DNA from: Mycolicibacterium senegalense
GTDB lineage: Bacteria > Actinomycetota > Actinomycetes > Mycobacteriales > Mycobacteriaceae
DNA length: 64,000 bases
Assembly: GCF_019645875.1 (NCBI RefSeq)
Contig: NZ_CP081000.1
Span: forward strand, 5,020,417-5,084,416
Reading direction: 5' to 3'
Made by a program: the position numbers and the translations under genes. Shown here piece by piece: positions 1 to 7,803 of this stretch. The stretch's first letter is position 1; each line of letters begins with the position of its first letter. Under the pieces are notes generated by a model. The model was not told the origin of the DNA. It searched no databases and worked only from the letters and a program-made list of their open reading frames with translations.

Positions 1-318
1 TTGGGTGCCCTTGGCGGAGTCATAGTTGGTGTAGAACGTGATTCCGGTCTCGTCCATGCTTTTGCACAACACCGTTCGGGTGACCGGTCTTCCCTCATTG
101 TCGGTGGTGGCCACCACCATGGCGTTGGGCTCAGCCACCCCGGCGCGGTACGCGTCGCTCAGCCAGGCGCGCAGCAGCGTCAGCCAACCGGTCGCCGGGT
201 CCTCACCGAGCCAATCGACATCCAGATCGCCGCAGCCGTCCTTTTCGACGTAATCCACGCGCATGGCAGCCAGGTCGTGCTCGTGGTGATCGGGGGTTGG
301 TCCGGAAGGTCTTGCCAC
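1..318 (-). CDS. pdxH: Pyridoxamine 5'-phosphate oxidase, partial (C-terminal part lies outside the window)
   Basis: FMN enzyme of vitamin B6 salvage that oxidises pyridoxamine/pyridoxine 5'-phosphate to pyridoxal phosphate in the cytosol. Only the first 106 codons are present. The GTG start at 318 opens with VARPSGPTPDHHEHDLAAMR, followed by the family's N-terminal substrate-contact region (MRVDYVEKDG) and the first barrel strands (NAMVVATTDNEGRPVTRTVL, then CKSMDETGITFYTNYDSAKG), which carry phosphate/FMN contacts. It is divergent from citA with only 41 bases between them, so the two share a promoter region. The family call is firm; the remainder of the gene cannot be judged. Confidence 0.88.
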   Translation of the reverse strand, partial: MARPSGPTPDHHEHDLAAMRVDYVEKDGCGDLDVDWLGEDPATGWLTLLRAWLSDAYRAGVAEPNAMVVATTDNEGRPVTRTVLCKSMDETGITFYTNYDSAKGTQ

Positions 319-335
319 CGCGGTAACGCTACGCC

Positions 336-348
336 TGCACTTGGTGCA
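336..348. promoter_or_regulatory. Short inverted repeat between pdxH and citA
   Basis: TGCAC-TTG-GTGCA is a perfect 5-base inverted repeat in the 41-base gap between the divergent pdxH and citA starts, 11 bases before the citA ATG. Its position suits an operator or simply a promoter element. No regulator is identified and an arm of 5 could occur by chance. Confidence 0.25.
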
Positions 349-359
349 AGAATCTGCAC

Positions 360-1478
360 ATGCCCGCTGTACCGGATGGCTTTGTTCCCGGCCTGGAAGG
401 CGTCGTCGCCTTCACCACCGAAATCGCTGAACCGGACAAGGACGGCGGCGCCCTGCGCTACCGGGGCGTGGACATCGAGGACCTGGTGAGCCACCGCGTC
501 ACGTTCGGAGACGTGTGGGGACTGCTGGTCGACGGCAGCTTCGGCACCGGGCTGCCCCCGGCCGAGCCGTTCCCATTGCCGATCCACAGCGGCGACGTGC
601 GGGTCGACGTGCAGGCCGGGCTGGCCATGCTGGCACCGATCTGGGGTTACGCGCCCCTGTTGGACATCGACGACGACACCGCACGGGACCAGCTGGCCCG
701 GGCTTCGGTGATGGCGCTGTCCTACGTCGCGCAGTCTGCCCGCGGCATCTACCAGCCCGCGGTTCCGCAGCGCACGATCGACGAATGCGACACGGTCACA
801 GCGCGTTTCATGACGCGCTGGCAGGGCGATCCAGATCCCAAGCACGTCGAGGCGATCGACGCCTACTGGGTGACCGCCGCCGAACACGGGATGAACGCGT
901 CGACGTTCACCGCCCGGGTGATCGCCTCCACCGGCGCCGACGTCGCGGCCTCGCTTTCGGGTGCGGTCGGCGCGATGAGCGGCCCGCTGCACGGCGGCGC
1001 CCCGGCCCGGGTACTGCCGATGATCGAAGAGGTCGAGAAGACCGGTGACGCCCGTGCGGTGGTCAAGGGCATCCTGGATCGCGGCGACAAGCTGATGGGC
1101 TTCGGGCACCGCGTGTACCGCGCCGAGGACCCCCGCGCCCGGGTGCTGCGCGCCACGGCCGAACGCCTTGGGGCACCCCGCTACGACGTGGCCGCGGCCC
1201 TGGAGCAGGCTGCGCTGGCCGAGCTGCGTGAGCGCCGCCCGGACCGGGCCATCGAGACCAACGTCGAGTTCTGGGCCGCCGTCATCCTGGACTTCGCCCA
1301 GGTACCCGCCTCGATGATGCCCGCGATGTTCACCTGCGGGCGCACCGCGGGCTGGTGCGCGCACATCCTGGAGCAGAAGCGGCTCGGCAAGCTCGTGCGT
1401 CCGGCTGCCATCTACGTCGGCCCCGAACCGCGCAGCGTCCAGGCGGTCGCCGGATGGGACAAGATCGCCACGTCATGA
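360..1478 (+). CDS. citA: Citrate synthase 2 (CitA)
   Basis: Condenses acetyl-CoA and oxaloacetate to citrate at the entry to the TCA cycle. The 372-residue protein has the citrate synthase fold signatures: RYRGVDIEDL near residue 35, the region around SGPLHGGAPARVL with the catalytic His (about residue 211), the second-His segment MGFGHRVYR (about 248) and the late catalytic Asp region (VILDFAQVP, about 312). The length fits the short CitA form, orthologous to Rv0889c, rather than the longer GltA2. ATG at 360 is the first plausible start. The stop overlaps the next gene by ATGA, so the two are probably co-translated. Confidence 0.93.
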   Translation: MPAVPDGFVPGLEGVVAFTTEIAEPDKDGGALRYRGVDIEDLVSHRVTFGDVWGLLVDGSFGTGLPPAEPFPLPIHSGDVRVDVQAGLAMLAPIWGYAPLLDIDDDTARDQLARASVMALSYVAQSARGIYQPAVPQRTIDECDTVTARFMTRWQGDPDPKHVEAIDAYWVTAAEHGMNASTFTARVIASTGADVAASLSGAVGAMSGPLHGGAPARVLPMIEEVEKTGDARAVVKGILDRGDKLMGFGHRVYRAEDPRARVLRATAERLGAPRYDVAAALEQAALAELRERRPDRAIETNVEFWAAVILDFAQVPASMMPAMFTCGRTAGWCAHILEQKRLGKLVRPAAIYVGPEPRSVQAVAGWDKIATS

Positions 1479-2089
1479 CCGCCGGTCGCGACGTCTTCGC
1501 TTCTGCAGCACACGCTTTCGCCCGATTGGTGCAGGTGCTGCCGGCGGATTCGTTGGACGGCCCCGGTTTGGGCGAGTGGGATCTGCGCGCCCTGGTAGGC
1601 CACACCTCGCGCTCCCTGGTCACCGTCAGCACATACCTGCAATCCCGGGCGTCGACGGCCGACCTGGCCGGCCCGGTCGAGTACTACGCCGCCATGCGCG
1701 GATACATGTCCGACGCCGGCGCCGAGGCCATCGTCGAGCGTGGCAGGCAGGCCGGGCGTGACCTGGGTTCCGACCCCGCCGCCGCGGTGGACGCGCTGGC
1801 CAGCCGGGCCCTGGACGACATCGACGACGCGGGAGACCCGCTGATCACCGTCATCGGTGGGTACGGCATCCGGTTGAGCGGGTACCTGCCGACCCGCGTC
1901 TTCGAACTCGCCGTGCACAGCCTCGACATCGCGCGGGCCGCAGGCCTTTCGGCAGACCTGCCGAAAGAGGTGCTGGAGGCGGCCGGCGTCCTGGCCACCC
2001 AGATCGCCGTGGAACTGGGCCAGGGCGAGACCCTGCTGATGGCACTGACCGGTCGTACCGAGCTACCGAGAACCTTCTCGGTCACCTGA
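1475..2089 (+). CDS. Mycothiol-dependent maleylpyruvate isomerase-like (DinB fold) protein
   Basis: A 204-residue protein starting MTAGRDVFASAAHAFARLVQ. The N-terminal helical part (ARLVQVLPADSLDGPGLGEWDLRALVGH) matches the DinB-like, mycothiol-binding domain of the maleylpyruvate isomerase family; the GxWxxxxLVGHT-type motif carries the metal-ligand histidine (residue about 47). A family member would use mycothiol as cofactor or act in thiol-linked detoxification; the actual substrate is unknown. The start is the ATG inside the citA stop (ATGA overlap), which also rules out the longer upstream reading frame. Expression is expected to be coupled to citA. Confidence 0.7.
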   Translation: MTAGRDVFASAAHAFARLVQVLPADSLDGPGLGEWDLRALVGHTSRSLVTVSTYLQSRASTADLAGPVEYYAAMRGYMSDAGAEAIVERGRQAGRDLGSDPAAAVDALASRALDDIDDAGDPLITVIGGYGIRLSGYLPTRVFELAVHSLDIARAAGLSADLPKEVLEAAGVLATQIAVELGQGETLLMALTGRTELPRTFSVT

Positions 2090-2211
2090 TCTCTCTGCAC
2101 CGTTGGTGCGCGTGTCAGACCCCGGTGGTTGCATGGGACGTGGCCGCCGATGAGATCCGCCCGCCGCGCGGGTCTGCATTGAATCCGCTCAACCAACACC
2201 AGGAGAAGATC

Positions 2212-2664
2212 ATGGCGATCGAAGTAACACCCGCAGTCCTGCCGCATCTGGTTGTCGACGATGCCGCCGCGGCAATCGAGTTCTACGTCAAGGCTTTCGG
2301 GGCCACCGAGCTGGGCCGAGTGCCCGGTCCCGACGGCAAGCTCGTGCATGCCGCCCTGACCATCAACGGCTCCACGGTCATGCTCAACGACGACTTTCCC
2401 GAGTACAACGACGGCAAGCCGTCGACACCCAAGGCGCTGGGCGGCACCCCGGTGACCATCCACCTCACCGTGACCGACGTCGAGGAGAAGTTCGCCAAGG
2501 CCGTCGAGGCCGGGGCCGAGGTGGTCATGCCGTTGGAGGACCAGTTCTGGGGCGACCGCTACGGCATGGTTCGCGATCCGTTCGGCCACCAGTGGTCACT
2601 CGGGCAGCCGGTCCGTGAGGTCAGCATGGAGGAGATCGAAGAGGCGATGAAGTCGGGGCAGTAG
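2212..2664 (+). CDS. VOC (glyoxalase/bleomycin-resistance) family protein
   Basis: A 150-residue single-module VOC protein of the PhnB-like group (LPHLVVDDAAAAIEFYVKAF at residues 8-27; metal-site-like His and Glu at VHAALTIN and VTIHLTVTDVE; C-terminal DPFGHQWSL). VOC domains form beta-alpha-beta-beta-beta units that bind a divalent metal or small ligands; this subgroup is mostly uncharacterised. Start ATG 2212 has a good AGGAGAA ribosome site at 2201-2207. It corresponds in position to Rv0887c of M. tuberculosis. A specific substrate cannot be assigned. Confidence 0.8.
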   Translation: MAIEVTPAVLPHLVVDDAAAAIEFYVKAFGATELGRVPGPDGKLVHAALTINGSTVMLNDDFPEYNDGKPSTPKALGGTPVTIHLTVTDVEEKFAKAVEAGAEVVMPLEDQFWGDRYGMVRDPFGHQWSLGQPVREVSMEEIEEAMKSGQ

Positions 2665-2688
2665 CCTCACCTTCCCGCGGTTCATACT

Positions 2689-2719
2689 GGTCTCCTCGCG
2701 ATACGCCACGAAGGAGACC
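2689..2719 (+). promoter_or_regulatory. Inverted repeat covering the ribosome-binding site of the ECF operon
   Basis: GGTCTCCT (2689-2696) and AGGAGACC (2712-2719) are perfect 8-base complements separated by 15 bases. The right arm contains the Shine-Dalgarno sequence AAGGAG of the following ATG (2721), and a CATACT -10-like hexamer lies at 2683-2688. If the transcript starts upstream of the left arm, the hairpin would hide the ribosome site; if it starts within the arm, the repeat would instead be an operator. Both are inference from sequence. Confidence 0.4.
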
Positions 2720-2720
2720 G

Positions 2721-3338
2721 ATGAGCACCCAGCCTGCCGACACCACGCCGGCTGCCCGCGCACTGACCTGGCGAGTCGTGGACATCGTCGTCGCCAGCGT
2801 CCTCGCAACGGCAGCCGGACTGGTGTTCGTGGTGTGGAACATCGCCTCCAACCCCATCAGCGCACCGTTGACGGCGGTTCTGCCGGGCCTGCAGGCACTG
2901 CTGGCCGGAGGCTGGTTGTTCGCCGGGGTGCTCACCGCCCTGGTGATCCGCAAACCCGGCGCCGCCCTGTACGGCGAACTCGTCGCCGCCACCGTCTCGG
3001 CACTGGTCGGCAACCAGTGGGGCGTGCTCACCCTCGAGTCGGGACTGGTGCAGGGCATCGGCGCGGAACTGGTCTTCGCGGCGTTCCTGTACCGCCGATG
3101 GGGCTTGCCCGTCGCATTGCTCGCGGGGGCCGTCGCCGGGTTGGCGCTGGCCATCAACGACCTCATCCTGTGGTACCCCGGTTCGGCGAACACCTTCGCC
3201 GCCATCTACACCGTCTCGGCGATCGTCTCCGGCACCCTCGTCGCCGGCCTGCTCTCGTGGTTCGCGGTCCGGGGTCTGGCCAAGACCGGAGCGCTCAGCC
3301 GGTTCGCCTCGGGCCGGATGAGTCCCGACGCTCGATGA
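2721..3338 (+). CDS. ECF transporter substrate-binding (S) component, YkoE-like
   Basis: Integral membrane substrate-capturing subunit of an energy-coupling-factor importer. The 205-residue protein has a short polar N-terminus, then about six hydrophobic segments (for example VVDIVVASVLATAAGLVFVV near residue 20, LLAGGWLFAGVLTALVI, VALLAGAVAGLALAI), with the charged NQWGVLTLESGLVQGIGAEL loop typical of YkoE proteins. In Firmicutes ykoEDC is linked to thiamine or hydroxymethylpyrimidine uptake; that substrate is only an inference here, since no TPP riboswitch is visible. It is first in an operon with the ATPase (ATGA overlap at 3335) and the T component. Confidence 0.82.
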   Translation: MSTQPADTTPAARALTWRVVDIVVASVLATAAGLVFVVWNIASNPISAPLTAVLPGLQALLAGGWLFAGVLTALVIRKPGAALYGELVAATVSALVGNQWGVLTLESGLVQGIGAELVFAAFLYRRWGLPVALLAGAVAGLALAINDLILWYPGSANTFAAIYTVSAIVSGTLVAGLLSWFAVRGLAKTGALSRFASGRMSPDAR

Positions 3339-4819
3339 GCGCACCGCACGGCACCGGTGCCAGTGTTACGGCGCAGAACTGGGGTTGGAGCCACGCCGGA
3401 CGCAGCGCCTGGGCCGTTCGCGACCTCACATTGGAGATCGAACCGGGCGAACGCGTGCTGCTGCTCGGCCCGTCCGGGGCGGGGAAATCGACTCTGCTGC
3501 ACGGTATCGCCGGGTTGCTCGGCGGGGCGGACGAAGGCCGGCAGGCCGGCATTATCCAGGTCGACGGCCGCCCGCCGAGTGAACAGCGCCATCGAATCGG
3601 AATGGTGCTGCAGGATCCCGACTCCCAGGTGATCCTGTCCCGGGTCGGTGACGACGTCGCCTTCGGCATGGAGAACTTCGGCGTTCGACGCGAGCAGATC
3701 TGGCCCCGCGTGCACGCCGCACTGGACGCCGTCGGCCTGAATATCAGCTTGTCCCAAGCCACTTCGGTGCTCTCCGGTGGGCAGAAGCAGCGTCTGGCCC
3801 TGGCCGGGGTGATCGCCATGGTTCCCGGCCTGATCCTGCTCGACGAACCGACGGCCAACCTCGACCCGGCAGGCGTGATCGAGGTACGCGATGCCGTCGC
3901 CGAATCGGCAGCGCGCACCGGTGCGACTCTCGTCGTCATCGAGCACCGCACCGAGATGTGGCTGCCGGTGATCGACCGGGTGATCGTGCTCGGCGCGGAC
4001 GGCGAGGTGATCGCCGACGGCACCCCGGAGCAGACCATCCGACGCAACCACGACTACCTGGTCCGATCGGGAGTATGGGTACCCGACACCCCGCTGCCCG
4101 ACATCGACCGCCACCGGTTTGCCGCAGCTGAATCACTGCTGCAGGCAACGGGTCTCGCCTTGGCCCACCCCGGCGACCCGCCCATGCACATCGACTTGAA
4201 CTTCGAGATCTCGGCCGGGCAGACCACCGTGATCACCGGTCCGAACGGCGCGGGCAAGTCGACGCTGGCGCTGACCATGGGCGGTCTCTTGCCGGCGCCG
4301 GCAGGCCGGCTCGAGGCACACGCCCGCTTCGCACCGTCCCCGTCGCGTCGGCAACCCGTCAAATGGCGGTCCAGGGAACTGCTCACCCGGATCGGCAGCG
4401 TGTTCCAGGACCCCGAGCACCAGTTCCTCGCCGGCACGGTCCGCGACGAGCTCGCGCTGGGGCCCAAGGCGATCAAGCTGGGCCACGCCGAGATCACCGA
4501 GCGCACCGACGAACTGCTGGAACGCCTGCGGCTCACCCACCTCGCCGAGGCGAACCCCTACACCCTCTCCGGCGGGGAGAAACGCCGCCTGTCGGTCGCC
4601 ACCATGCTGGCCACCGCACCCAAGGTGATCATCCTCGACGAACCCACCTTCGGGCAGGACCGCCGGACCTGGGAGGAGCTGACCCGATTACTGGCCGAGA
4701 TCGCCGACACCGGAACGGCCGTCGTGGCGGCCACTCACGATCTCGACTTCGCCGCCCTGCTCGCCGACGCCCGGATCGAGCTGCCGGACTGGGAGCCCAC
4801 CGCGGAGTCGGCGTCATGA
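3335..4819 (+). CDS. ECF transporter energizing ATPase, two fused ABC domains (YkoD-like)
   Basis: A 494-residue cytoplasmic protein with two complete ABC ATPase modules. Module 1 has Walker A GPSGAGKST (about residues 45-53), signature LSGGQKQR (about 146) and Walker B LILLDEPTANLDP (about 166). Module 2 has Walker A GPNGAGKST (about 302-310), signature LSGGEKRR (about 410) and Walker B VIILDEPTFGQD. It powers import by the neighbouring S and T subunits. The start is the ATG overlapping the previous stop; the much longer upstream open frame is out-of-frame shadow over the S-component gene. The fusion is normal for YkoD-type systems. Confidence 0.9.
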   Translation: MSAPHGTGASVTAQNWGWSHAGRSAWAVRDLTLEIEPGERVLLLGPSGAGKSTLLHGIAGLLGGADEGRQAGIIQVDGRPPSEQRHRIGMVLQDPDSQVILSRVGDDVAFGMENFGVRREQIWPRVHAALDAVGLNISLSQATSVLSGGQKQRLALAGVIAMVPGLILLDEPTANLDPAGVIEVRDAVAESAARTGATLVVIEHRTEMWLPVIDRVIVLGADGEVIADGTPEQTIRRNHDYLVRSGVWVPDTPLPDIDRHRFAAAESLLQATGLALAHPGDPPMHIDLNFEISAGQTTVITGPNGAGKSTLALTMGGLLPAPAGRLEAHARFAPSPSRRQPVKWRSRELLTRIGSVFQDPEHQFLAGTVRDELALGPKAIKLGHAEITERTDELLERLRLTHLAEANPYTLSGGEKRRLSVATMLATAPKVIILDEPTFGQDRRTWEELTRLLAEIADTGTAVVAATHDLDFAALLADARIELPDWEPTAESAS

Positions 4820-5571
4820 CCGCACGCACGATCAACCCGGTCGCGCGCCTGCTCACCGCGCTGATCATCGCGGCCGCACTGGTGTTCTCGGTGGACTGGG
4901 TGTCGGCGCTGACCGCTCTGATCGGTGAGCTCGTGCTGTTCGCCATCATCGGTGTTACGCTGCGTGCGGCGCTCACCCGCGCCGCCGTAGTCCTCGTCGC
5001 AGCCGCCCTCACCGGCGTCACCATCCTGCTCTACGGACAGACCAGCGGCACCGTGCACTGGCACTTCTTCCTGGTAACGATCAGCGACGGGTCCATCGCG
5101 CTGGCCCTGGCCACGTTTCTCCGCGTTCTGGCGATCGCGCTGCCCTCGGTCATCCTGTTCATCGACGTCGAATCCACCGAGCTGGCCGACGGTTTGGGGC
5201 AGGTGCTGCATCTGCCGGCCCGGTTCGTTCTCGGTGCGCTGGCCGGCCTGCGGATGGTCGGCCTGCTCGGCCAGGACTGGCGCTACCTCGGCTACGCCCG
5301 CCGGGCCCGCGGTGTGGCCGACCACGCCAGGGTGCGGCGGATCGCCGGCCAGGCGTTCGCCCTGCTGGTGTTCGCCGTGCGACGCGGATCGAAGCTGGCC
5401 ACCGCGATGGAAGCACGCGGGTTCGGCGCCTACCCGACGCGCACCTGGGCCCGTCCGTCACCATTCGGGGGACGCGAGTTCGCCTTGATCGCAGCGGGAT
5501 TCGCCATCGCCGCAGCCGCGATAGTGGTGTCGGTGGCGTACGGGACATGGAACTTCATTGGCTCTCGATGA
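4816..5571 (+). CDS. ECF transporter transmembrane (T) component, YkoC-like
   Basis: Membrane scaffold that couples ATPase motion to the S subunit. The 251-residue protein has N-terminal hydrophobic segments (LLTALIIAAALVF, then ALTALIGELVLFAIIGVTL), a middle segment (ALATFLRVLAIALPSVILF) and the cytoplasmic coupling helices with EcfT-like Ala-Arg-Gly motifs: YARRARGVADHARV (about residue 155) and ATAMEARGFGAYPTRT (about 195), which contact the ATPase grooves. A final hydrophobic helix follows. Start ATG 4816 overlaps the ATPase stop, so the three genes are one translationally coupled operon, and its 3' end overlaps the next kinase gene. Confidence 0.87.
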   Translation: MTARTINPVARLLTALIIAAALVFSVDWVSALTALIGELVLFAIIGVTLRAALTRAAVVLVAAALTGVTILLYGQTSGTVHWHFFLVTISDGSIALALATFLRVLAIALPSVILFIDVESTELADGLGQVLHLPARFVLGALAGLRMVGLLGQDWRYLGYARRARGVADHARVRRIAGQAFALLVFAVRRGSKLATAMEARGFGAYPTRTWARPSPFGGREFALIAAGFAIAAAAIVVSVAYGTWNFIGSR

Positions 5572-6109
5572 CCTCCTGCGCCGCCTCGGCGCGTCCGCGA
5601 CGACGGTACTGATCGACGGCCGTTCGGGGTCCGGCAAGTCCACCCTGGCCGCCGAGTTGCACGACGTCTGGACCGAAAGCGTCGTCGTCCGGCTCGACGA
5701 CATCTACCCGGGCTGGGACGGGCTGCTCTGGGCCGCCGGCCATGTGCAGCGGTCACTGCTCGAGCCACGAGCGGCCGGGCACCCCGGACGCTGGCGGCGA
5801 TGGGACTGGGCCGCAGCCGCACCGAGCGGCTGGCACAGCGTCGAGCCGGGGCAACGCCTGATCGTCGAGGGCATCGGCGCACTCACCCCCGCTGCCCGGG
5901 CGGATGCGGACCTGGGCATCTGGGTCGACGCCGACGATGCCGAGCGTAAGCGCCGGGCACTGGAGCGCGACGGTGACACCTACCGGCCGCACTGGGACCG
6001 GTGGGCCGCCCAGGAGGAGGAGTTCATCGCCCGGTTCCGGCCGAGGATGTGCGCTGATCTGATCGCGGTTCCCACGGCACACGGATTCGAATTCCGCGCG
6101 CCCGCTTAG
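5558..6109 (+). CDS. Small P-loop kinase (uridine-kinase-like ATP-binding protein)
   Basis: A 183-residue soluble nucleoside/metabolite-kinase-like protein. Walker A is DGRSGSGKST (about residues 20-29); VVRLDDIYPGWDGL supplies an acidic catalytic position like the LDDFY motif of uridine kinase-like proteins; RLIVEGIGAL resembles the second acidic strand. The LID-type region is DAERKRRALERDGD. The substrate is unknown. The only available start in this frame is TTG 5558, overlapping the ECF-T stop by 14 bases, since a stop codon lies just upstream. Its coupling to a vitamin-type importer suggests it may phosphorylate the imported compound, which is inference. It converges on fprB with a 4-base overlap. 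Confidence 0.75.
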   Translation: MALDDLLRRLGASATTVLIDGRSGSGKSTLAAELHDVWTESVVVRLDDIYPGWDGLLWAAGHVQRSLLEPRAAGHPGRWRRWDWAAAAPSGWHSVEPGQRLIVEGIGALTPAARADADLGIWVDADDAERKRRALERDGDTYRPHWDRWAAQEEEFIARFRPRMCADLIAVPTAHGFEFRAPA

Positions 6110-7764
6110 CGTAGACCGGCCAGAACCCGTTGCCGGATGGTGGGTTTCGGCGCCGTCGCGGCGACCGCGACCATCTCGTCGACCGAAGTGAACTTGTCCC
6201 GCGGCCGGTCCTCGCCACCGCGGGCGATCTCGGCGGCGTCGATCGCCTGCCACCCGGCCGCGTCCACCATGGCGGGCTGGCGCGTCCGCACCAGCTTCTC
6301 CAAGGCGGCCTGCTTGTGCACCGGATCGGTCAGCACGCCGGCGTTGTAATCGTCGACCAACTGGTGCACGGTCTGCGCCGCACACGACTTGTTGGTACCG
6401 ATGAAGCCGGTGGGTCCGCGCTTGATCCAGCCGGCCACGTAGGCGCCCGGCGTGTCCCGGACGCGTCCGGCGTCATTGGGCACAACAGCGGCGTCGTCGT
6501 CGAACGGGAGATCGGCAATTGCCTTGCCGCGGTAGCCGATCGAGGTCAGCACCAGCCCCGCGTCGAGCGTGCACACGTCATCCGTTCCGGTGATACCGAA
6601 TTCGATCCCGGTCACGCGCTGTTCGCCGAGCACGCGCTGCGGGGTGAGCCGGTAGGCCAGCCGGATCCGCGGCCGGGTCAGCGGAGCCGAGGCATTACCC
6701 AGCTTGGCCAGGATCTCCAGCTTGTTGCGGGTCAGCGGGTCCGTGGCGCGGGCCAGATCTGCAGCTACCAGCTGATGGTCGGCCTCATCGAGCACGACGT
6801 CGCAGCTGGCGGTCAAACCGATCAGTTCAGGCAACGTGAAAGCCGACTCGGCGGGCCCGCGGCGGGCCGCGACCACCACCTCGGAGACCTTCGAGGTACG
6901 CAGGGCCGCCAGGGCATGATCGGAAATATCGGTGCGGGCCAACACATCCGGATCCGTGGTGAGGATGCGGGCGACGTCGAATGCGACGTTGCCGTTGCCC
7001 ACGATCACGACCCGCTCATGGCTCAGATCCACGGGCAGGTCGGTGAACTCGGGATGCCCGTTGATCCAGGCCACCATCTCGGTGGCGGTCCCGGTGCCGG
7101 GGAGGTCCATGCCCTCGATGGCCAGCCGACGATCGTTGGGCGCACCGACCGCATACAGCACGGCGTGATGATGCTCCAGCAGATCGGCGTGCGACAGGTG
7201 CTTGCCCACCTCGACGTTGAGGAAGAACTTGAACCCCGCGTGCTTGGCGATCACGTCGAACAGCCGGGTCACCCGCTTGGTGCTCTGGTGGTCGGGTGCG
7301 ACGCCGGCCCGCACCAGCCCGTAGGGCGTCGGCAGCTTCTCGAAGACGTTGACCCGCACGCCCCGCTGCGTCAGCAGCTCGTCGGCCGCGTACATGGCGG
7401 CCGGACCGGAGCCCACGATCGCCACGGTCAGCGGCGCACCCCCATGCGGTTCGACCTTCGGCGCCGCGATCACCGGAGCCAGCTTGGACGTCGGCGGCAA
7501 CTTACCTTCGCGCTTCGGATAGAAGGCCGCGTTGAGCTCGATGAACGGCAGCTGCTTCTCGGTCAGCCGGGTATCGGCCGCAATCGCGCCGACCGGGCAC
7601 GCACTCACGCACGCGCCACAGTCCACGCAGGCATCGGGATCGATGTAGAGCATCTCGGCCGTCGCGAAGCCCGGCTCATCCGGTGACGGATGGATGCAGT
7701 TCACCGGACACGCGTAGACGCAGGACCCGTCGCTACAACACGACTGGGTGATCACGTGGGGCAT
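6106..7764 (-). CDS. fprB: NADPH-ferredoxin reductase with N-terminal ferredoxin domain (FprB)
   Basis: A 552-residue fusion. The N-terminal ~65 residues form a bacterial dicluster ferredoxin (CCSDGSCVYACPVNC and CVDCGACVSACPVGAI, enough cysteines for 7Fe/8Fe clusters). The remainder is an adrenodoxin-reductase-like flavoprotein: FAD-binding VAIVGSGPAAMYAADELL (about 114), the GLVRAGVAPDH segment (about 150), NADPH-binding VVIVGNGNVAFDVARIL (about 250) and C-terminal AGWIKRGPTGFIGTNK. It moves electrons between NADPH and ferredoxin-type partners. Orthologue of Rv0886. The start MPHVITQSC is standard for the family. Confidence 0.93.
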   Translation of the reverse strand: MPHVITQSCCSDGSCVYACPVNCIHPSPDEPGFATAEMLYIDPDACVDCGACVSACPVGAIAADTRLTEKQLPFIELNAAFYPKREGKLPPTSKLAPVIAAPKVEPHGGAPLTVAIVGSGPAAMYAADELLTQRGVRVNVFEKLPTPYGLVRAGVAPDHQSTKRVTRLFDVIAKHAGFKFFLNVEVGKHLSHADLLEHHHAVLYAVGAPNDRRLAIEGMDLPGTGTATEMVAWINGHPEFTDLPVDLSHERVVIVGNGNVAFDVARILTTDPDVLARTDISDHALAALRTSKVSEVVVAARRGPAESAFTLPELIGLTASCDVVLDEADHQLVAADLARATDPLTRNKLEILAKLGNASAPLTRPRIRLAYRLTPQRVLGEQRVTGIEFGITGTDDVCTLDAGLVLTSIGYRGKAIADLPFDDDAAVVPNDAGRVRDTPGAYVAGWIKRGPTGFIGTNKSCAAQTVHQLVDDYNAGVLTDPVHKQAALEKLVRTRQPAMVDAAGWQAIDAAEIARGGEDRPRDKFTSVDEMVAVAATAPKPTIRQRVLAGLR

Positions 7765-7803
7765 TCAGAACCTCGGCAGACCTTGCGATTTTCGGGGCGA
7801 GCT

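Noticed and set aside
2834..3334. Long N-terminal extension of the ECF ATPase
   Set aside because: It runs out of frame through the S-component gene; the ATGA overlap at 3335 is the natural start.
6130..7686. A 518-codon plus-strand frame
   Set aside because: It lies opposite fprB and has shadow-type Arg/Gly/His composition with no domain pattern.
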